This document shows, piece after piece, positions 6,924 through 10,241 of a DNA stretch of 10,241 nucleotides. Every line of letters begins with the position of its first letter. The stretch's first letter is position 1. The notes under the pieces are model-generated. The model was not told the DNA's origin. It ran no database searches and was given only the letters and a program-made list of their open reading frames with translations. A program made the position numbers and the translations under genes. The DNA lies in assembly GCA_023667165.1 (NCBI GenBank), contig JAMPAO010000091.1, forward strand, positions 1 to 10,241, written 5' to 3'. The DNA is from Ruminococcus sp. GTDB lineage: Bacteria; Bacillota; Clostridia; Oscillospirales; Ruminococcaceae.

Positions 6924-7277
6924 TTAAAGAGCAGCCTTAGCCTTCTGAGTAAGGGCTGTAAATCCCGCTGCGTCGTTTATAGCGATCTCCGAAAGCATTT
7001 TTCTGTTGAGCGTAACGCCTGCTTTTTTAAGACCGTTCATAAATGTGGAATAATTCATTCCGTTGAGCTTGCAGGCTGCGGAAATTCTTGTGATCCACAG
7101 TCTTCTGAAATCTCTTTTCTTCAGACGTCTGCCGATATATGCGTAATTGCCGGATTTCATTACGGCTTCCTTAGCCATTTTGAAATGCTTGCTTTTTGCG
7201 CCCCAGTAACCCTTGGCAAGCTTTAATACTTTATTTCTTCTCTTACGAGTAGCCATTGCTCCCTTAACACGAGCCAT
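6924..7277 (-). CDS. rplT: 50S ribosomal protein L20
   Basis: Large-subunit protein that binds 23S rRNA early in assembly; in Firmicutes it is also the translational/transcriptional repressor of its own operon through a leader RNA. 117 aa, normal length. Recognised by the N-terminus MARVKGAMATRKRRNKVLKLAKGY-type basic arm, YWGAKSKHFKMAKEAVMKSG, GRRLKKRDFRRLWITRISAA and the C-terminal globular part with NGLKKAGVTLNRKMLSEIA. The start has GGGAGGT eight nt upstream. It is the last gene of the infC-rpmI-rplT operon, 53 nt after rpmI, and is followed by a terminator. Confidence 0.98.
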   Translation of the reverse strand: MARVKGAMATRKRRNKVLKLAKGYWGAKSKHFKMAKEAVMKSGNYAYIGRRLKKRDFRRLWITRISAACKLNGMNYSTFMNGLKKAGVTLNRKMLSEIAINDAAGFTALTQKAKAAL

Positions 7278-7330
7278 ATTCTTTTACCTCCCAATAATAT
7301 TATAGTTCTTATCCCTGCACCTGCCGTACA

Positions 7331-7528
7331 TTATTTGTAGGGCATAAGCTCTCTGAGCGTCGCTGCGTTTGCGGAGCCTGCAACGCCCATGTTACGGGCA
7401 ATTCTTTTGCGCTTGTGATCCTTCTGGGTCAGTCTGTGTCTTTTGTTGGTCTTCTGATACTTTACAAGACCTGTTTTGGTGAGCTTGAAACGCTTCTTAG
7501 CTCCTGAATGAGTCTTCTGCTTTGGCAT
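7331..7528 (-). CDS. rpmI: 50S ribosomal protein L35
   Basis: Small basic large-subunit protein of 65 aa, the normal family length. The characteristic start MPKQKTHSGAKKRFKLTKTG, the central KRHRLTQKDHKRKR and the terminal LRELMPYK are all present. GGGAGGA with an 8-nt spacer marks the start at 7528. It is the middle gene of the infC-rpmI-rplT operon; the 75-nt gap to infC contains two small 5-bp hairpins (CCCGC/GCGGG and CGGAA/TTCCG) without a T-run, so read-through is expected. Confidence 0.98.
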   Translation of the reverse strand: MPKQKTHSGAKKRFKLTKTGLVKYQKTNKRHRLTQKDHKRKRIARNMGVAGSANAATLRELMPYK

Positions 7529-7603
7529 AAATTTATCCTCCCTTTATATTGGTGCGGCATTACGGAAAGATACTTCCGCGCTGCCCGCTATGCAATCGGC
7601 GGG

Positions 7604-8131
7604 TCATTTCGAAGCCTTGGGGGAAACGAACATGACAAGCGCTCTTCCCTCCATTTTTGACGGCTTTTCAACTGTACCTGCCTCGGCACACGCTTCCTTG
7701 AATTTCTCCAGCAGTTCTTCGCCAAGCTGAGGGTGAGCGATAGCGCGTCTGCGGAAACGGACGGACACCTTCAGCTTGTCGCCGTTTTTGAGAAACTTGA
7801 CAGCCTGGTTGACCTTAGTTTCGAAGTCGTGGGTATCTATCGTTGAAAACATTCTTATTTCCTTGATGTCCACGATCTTCTGATTTTTTCTTGCTTCCTT
7901 TTCACGCTTAGACTGTTCAAAACAATATTTTCCGTAGTCCATGATCTTGCACACAGGCGGAGCTGCCTGCGGAGCGATCTTTACCAGATCGAGATCCTTT
8001 TCGATGGCGAGCTTCTGAGCGTCCCTTGCGGACATAAGTCCGAGCTGGCTTCCGTCCGATCCTATTACTCTTATTTCCTTGTCGCGGATCTCCTCATTGA
8101 TTTGAAGTTCTTTGCTGTCCTTGTTAGCTAT
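7604..8131 (-). CDS. infC: Translation initiation factor IF-3, probable ATA start
   Basis: IF3 binds the 30S subunit, prevents subunit joining and discriminates against non-standard start codons and initiator mismatches. 175 aa from the chosen start. The N-domain has LQINEEIRDKEIRVI and APPVCKIMDYGKYCFEQSK; the C-domain has KEIRMFSTIDTHDFETKV, the RNA-binding strand LKVSVRFRRRAIAH and a terminal MEGRALVMFVSPK. The family usually has FRGRE at the last-but-one motif; here it is FRRRA. No ATG exists near the expected N-terminus. An exceptionally strong site AGGGGGTG (8138-8145) lies 6 nt before ATA (8129-8131), giving M-ANKDSKELQINEEI. A GTG at 8138-8140 lies inside that site, and the frame's first ATG at 8242 lies in the leader and would add a 37-residue Cys/Trp-rich extension foreign to the family. 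Rare start codons are known for infC and allow IF3 to repress its own translation. Confidence 0.95.
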   Translation of the reverse strand: MANKDSKELQINEEIRDKEIRVIGSDGSQLGLMSARDAQKLAIEKDLDLVKIAPQAAPPVCKIMDYGKYCFEQSKREKEARKNQKIVDIKEIRMFSTIDTHDFETKVNQAVKFLKNGDKLKVSVRFRRRAIAHPQLGEELLEKFKEACAEAGTVEKPSKMEGRALVMFVSPKASK

Positions 8132-8145
8132 GGCGAGCACCCCCT
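8129..8145 (-). promoter_or_regulatory. Strong Shine-Dalgarno plus rare ATA start of infC
   Basis: AGGGGGTG (8145-8138) followed by a 6-nt spacer and ATA (8131-8129). This decides the infC start because no ATG lies in frame near the conserved LQINEEI. A non-AUG start is the basis of IF3 autoregulation in Escherichia coli (AUU there); the same logic here is inference. Confidence 0.65.
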
Positions 8146-8298
8146 GAATAAAATAAAATAGGCAGAGCGCACTGCTCCGCCAACTACACAAACACGGGCA
8201 GCAGATCTGCCCGAAGATCCTGTAATTATTGACCGTAAACATACAGGCATATCAGCCGCAGTACGGTGAGAGCGGAAGCTCTGCTTTATTTTTCGTAC
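8132..8298 (-). promoter_or_regulatory. infC leader RNA, probable L20-type ribosomal-protein leader
   Basis: About 167 nt from the predicted transcription start (near 8298) to infC. Minus-strand RNA can form, in order: a small hairpin AGAGC/GCTCT (8282-8269), a 6-bp stem CCTGTA/TACAGG (8247-8219), a perfect 7-bp stem CGGGCAG/CTGCCCG (8213-8195) and the attenuator (8181-8161). The 5' segment GCAGAGC (8284-8278) is exactly complementary to GCTCTGC (8168-8162), the 3' arm of the attenuator, so pairing of the two would dissolve the terminator. In Firmicutes this operon is controlled by L20 binding to such a leader; identity as the Rfam L20 leader is inferred from position and architecture, not from a covariance match. 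Confidence 0.65.
8147..8181 (-). terminator. Attenuator in the infC leader
   Basis: Minus strand: GGCGGAGC-AGTGC-GCTCTGCC (8181-8161), an 8-bp stem with one G-U pair and a 5-nt loop, followed by TATTTTATTTTATT (8160-8147). It lies between the promoter and the infC ribosome binding site, so it would abort transcription before the first gene. Confidence 0.7.
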
Positions 8299-8304
8299 CT
8301 ATTC

Positions 8305-8333
8305 ATTATACCTCTCTTTTCAAATATTGTCAA
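8305..8333 (-). promoter_or_regulatory. Consensus sigma-A promoter of the infC operon
   Basis: TTGACA (8333-8328), 17-nt spacer, TATAAT (8310-8305) on the minus strand: both hexamers match the housekeeping consensus exactly. Predicted start of transcription is near 8298-8299. Such a strong promoter fits a ribosomal-protein operon held back by an attenuator. Confidence 0.9.
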
Positions 8334-8464
8334 GGGGATAATTTGTATTTTACCCTTTGCACAAATCCTCTCCGATATTATATTCTTAAATTATTCATAT
8401 TGCTTAAAGTTTATCAAATGTTTCAAACAAAAAACAATATTCTGTTACAAAAACGAAAAAAATC
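8334..8464. other. AT-rich divergent intergenic spacer
   Basis: About 130 bases between the infC promoter and the promoter of the divergent vWA gene. Very AT-rich with several A and T tracts; the short open frames here start inside promoter or leader DNA and resemble no protein I know. I see no clear operator, RNA gene or repeat. Confidence 0.5.
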
Positions 8465-8493
8465 TTGAAATATAGGAAAATAAATGATAAAAT
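8465..8493 (+). promoter_or_regulatory. Probable sigma-A promoter of the FN3-vWA gene
   Basis: TTGAAA (8465-8470), 17-nt spacer, TAAAAT (8488-8493) on the plus strand, one mismatch per hexamer. Predicted start near 8500, giving a leader of about 30 nt with AAGGAG at 8518-8523 and a 7-nt spacer to the ATG. Confidence 0.65.
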
Positions 8494-8530
8494 AAGGTAA
8501 GTAAAAATATCTGTGAAAAGGAGAATCATC

Positions 8531-10241
8531 ATGAAAAAGCGAATACTGTCCTGCACCCTTGCAGCCGCTCTTACGGCGGGAATGCTTTCGGCGTTTCCCG
8601 CAAGCGTATCCGCACAGATCGACCTTGACGATCTGCCGGTTCCCATTTCCGCCGACAGCGCCGTTACGAACGCTTTCAAAGCGTCGGTTCCGCAGCTTGA
8701 TACGAAGCTTTCCGTCAGCTACGGCAAACTGACGTGGAAACCCGTGAAAAACGCCCTTTTTTACAAGGTATACGGTTTTGACGCGGAGAAAAAGGAGTAT
8801 GTGGAGATAGCTGATACCCTTGACGCATATTTTAATGTCAATTCATACGCTTACAGCGATTATTACCGTTACCGCGTAAGGGCGGCGACATACGATTACA
8901 ACGATAATTTGGTGATGAGCGATTTTTCCGCCGTATATCCTCCCGTTCCCGACGAAAAGCAGCTAAAGGCATTTAAAAGAGCCGCTCCCAAGGCAAGCTG
9001 CAGAGCGTTATACGAGGGAGAGGTGCGCATAGACTGGTCGGAGGTGGAAAACGCTGCCATTTACGCGGTTTGCAAATATGACAGCGATGCAAAATCCTTT
9101 AAGGAGATGGTCAGGACTACCGGCACGTATTATGATGTAAAATATGAAAGAGGAGCGAAATACGCGGTAAAGGCAATTGCCTTTGACGAGGATAACAAGG
9201 ACATAGAGAGCAAGCTGTCAAACACCGTCCGTGCCGTGCAGTATAAGGAACGCGTTTACAGCTACGATGACGACGCGGTGGACTGCGGCGAGGGCGTGGA
9301 CTATGACAGCGAAATAATGTATGAAGAGAACGATTACTATTACAATTACAACTCTCCCGTTATCGTCCAAGCCGCGCCCGAACCCGCAGCGGAGGAAGCG
9401 CTTAATACCGAAGAATATCCCGATTCAAAGGAAAGCGGCTTCAAGAACGTTTCCACCGACCCCGTTTCCACATTTTCCGCCGACGTGGACACAGCATCCT
9501 ACGCAAATCTGAGACGTCTTATAAAGCAGGGCGGATATATACCCGAGAACGCCGTGCGGATAGAGGAAATGCTCAATTATTTCGATTACGGCTATGTCCG
9601 TCCGAAAGGAGAATCGCCCTTTTCCGTTACATATGAGATATCCGACTGCCCCTGGAACAGCGAAAACAAGCTGCTGATGATAGGCGTTCAGGGCAAGGAT
9701 ATCGCCGCAAGCGAAACGCCCGCTTCAAACCTTGTTTTTCTTGTCGATACAAGCGGATCTATGAATTACGATGAAAAGCTGCCCCTGGCGATGGAGTCTG
9801 TAAATATGCTTATGCAGACCATGACGGATAAGGACCGTATTTCCATAGTCACCTATTCCGGCGAGGAAAGCGTGCTTATCGCGGGAGCAAGGGGCAATCA
9901 GAAGAACACGGTAAAGACCCTTACGGATATGCTTTATGCAAACGGCTCTACCAACGGTGAAAGCGGCATAAAGGCTGCCTACGCCATTGCGGAGAAATAT
10001 TACATAGAGGGCGGCAACAACCGCATTATCATGATGACCGACGGAGATCTGAACGTAGGCGTTTCAAGCGAAAAAGAGCTTACGGAGCTTATCGAGGAAA
10101 AGCGCAAAAGCGGCGTGTATTTCTCGGTAATGGGTTTCGGCTCGGATAATATAAAGGACAACAAAATGGAAGCTCTTGCCGACAACGGCAACGGGACCTA
10201 CAGCTACATAGATACCGCGGCGGAAGGCTCAAAGGTGCTTG
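8531..10241 (+). CDS. Exported FN3-like/YfbK-type vWA domain protein (3' end outside window)
   Basis: 570 codons are visible with no stop. Residues 1-29 form a signal peptide (MKKR start, hydrophobic core, predicted signal-peptidase I site SVSA-Q); no lipobox cysteine follows. Two fibronectin-III-like modules share a W..V.NA..Y.V pattern: about 58-136 (LTWKPVKNALFYKVYGF) and 153-236 (IDWSEVENAAIYAV). An acidic, Tyr-rich linker (about 242-275) and a Pro/Ala/Glu stretch lead to the YfbK-type N-domain (FSADVDTASYANLRRLI, 315-331; VRIEEMLNYFDYGY, 342-355). The vWA domain (about 400-570) has the MIDAS motif DTSGS (406-410), Thr at about 474 and TDGD (501-506, Asp504), so metal-dependent ligand binding looks intact. 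The family usually continues into a C-terminal DUF3520-like region, outside the window. The start is fixed by AAGGAG and the signal peptide. Divergent from infC; ligand unknown. The role is probably extracellular binding or envelope assembly, which is inference. Confidence 0.9.
   Translation, partial: MKKRILSCTLAAALTAGMLSAFPASVSAQIDLDDLPVPISADSAVTNAFKASVPQLDTKLSVSYGKLTWKPVKNALFYKVYGFDAEKKEYVEIADTLDAYFNVNSYAYSDYYRYRVRAATYDYNDNLVMSDFSAVYPPVPDEKQLKAFKRAAPKASCRALYEGEVRIDWSEVENAAIYAVCKYDSDAKSFKEMVRTTGTYYDVKYERGAKYAVKAIAFDEDNKDIESKLSNTVRAVQYKERVYSYDDDAVDCGEGVDYDSEIMYEENDYYYNYNSPVIVQAAPEPAAEEALNTEEYPDSKESGFKNVSTDPVSTFSADVDTASYANLRRLIKQGGYIPENAVRIEEMLNYFDYGYVRPKGESPFSVTYEISDCPWNSENKLLMIGVQGKDIAASETPASNLVFLVDTSGSMNYDEKLPLAMESVNMLMQTMTDKDRISIVTYSGEESVLIAGARGNQKNTVKTLTDMLYANGSTNGESGIKAAYAIAEKYYIEGGNNRIIMMTDGDLNVGVSSEKELTELIEEKRKSGVYFSVMGFGSDNIKDNKMEALADNGNGTYSYIDTAAEGSKVL

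Noticed and set aside
8132..8242. IF3 starting at the ATG at 8242 with a 37-residue extension
   Set aside because: This would translate the attenuator and leader stems, gives a Cys/Trp-rich extension unlike any IF3, and has no ribosome binding site.
8404..8679. Minus-strand open frame across the start of the FN3-vWA gene
   Set aside because: It overlaps the signal peptide and promoter of the plus-strand gene, has no ribosome binding site and its N-terminal part is the antisense of coding DNA.

Overview
The window looks like chromosomal DNA of a Gram-positive Clostridia member, most likely an Oscillospiraceae/Ruminococcus-type anaerobe. This rests on moderate GC coding sequence with AT-rich intergenic DNA, strong AGGAGG-type ribosome binding sites, and two gene blocks typical of Firmicutes: infC-rpmI-rplT and dprA-topA-trmFO. 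The genus assignment is inference from protein flavour and context, not from a search.

Layout, read in the direction of transcription (minus strand, right to left). A perfect-consensus promoter near 8305-8333 drives a leader of about 167 nt that carries an intrinsic attenuator and appears to be an L20-type autoregulatory leader. It is followed by infC (IF3, probably starting at an ATA codon), rpmI (L35) and rplT (L20), ending in a strong terminator at 6864-6914. Next come a SpoU/TrmH-family RNA 2'-O-methyltransferase, a long imperfect palindrome, dprA, topA, a small broken toxin-antitoxin-like module (5'-truncated DUF4258 gene plus an intact YgiT-type zinc-finger gene), trmFO, and a two-TM YcxB-like protein, ending in a small hairpin at 84-101. 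The first ~60 bases hold another inverted repeat.

On the plus strand, divergent from infC, a single gene starts at 8531 and runs off the right edge. It encodes an exported protein with two fibronectin-III-like modules, an acidic tyrosine-rich linker and a YfbK-type von Willebrand factor A domain with intact MIDAS residues.

Functionally the window is mostly housekeeping: translation initiation and ribosomal proteins, RNA modification (SpoU methylase, tRNA m5U54 by TrmFO), DNA topology (TopA) and processing of incoming single-stranded DNA (DprA). The least ordinary parts are the truncated DUF4258 gene whose DNA supplies the topA stop codon, the ATA start and mutually exclusive hairpins of the infC leader, the 25-bp-arm palindrome upstream of dprA, and the FN3-vWA exported protein. 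I see no clear evidence of an entirely new multi-gene system.
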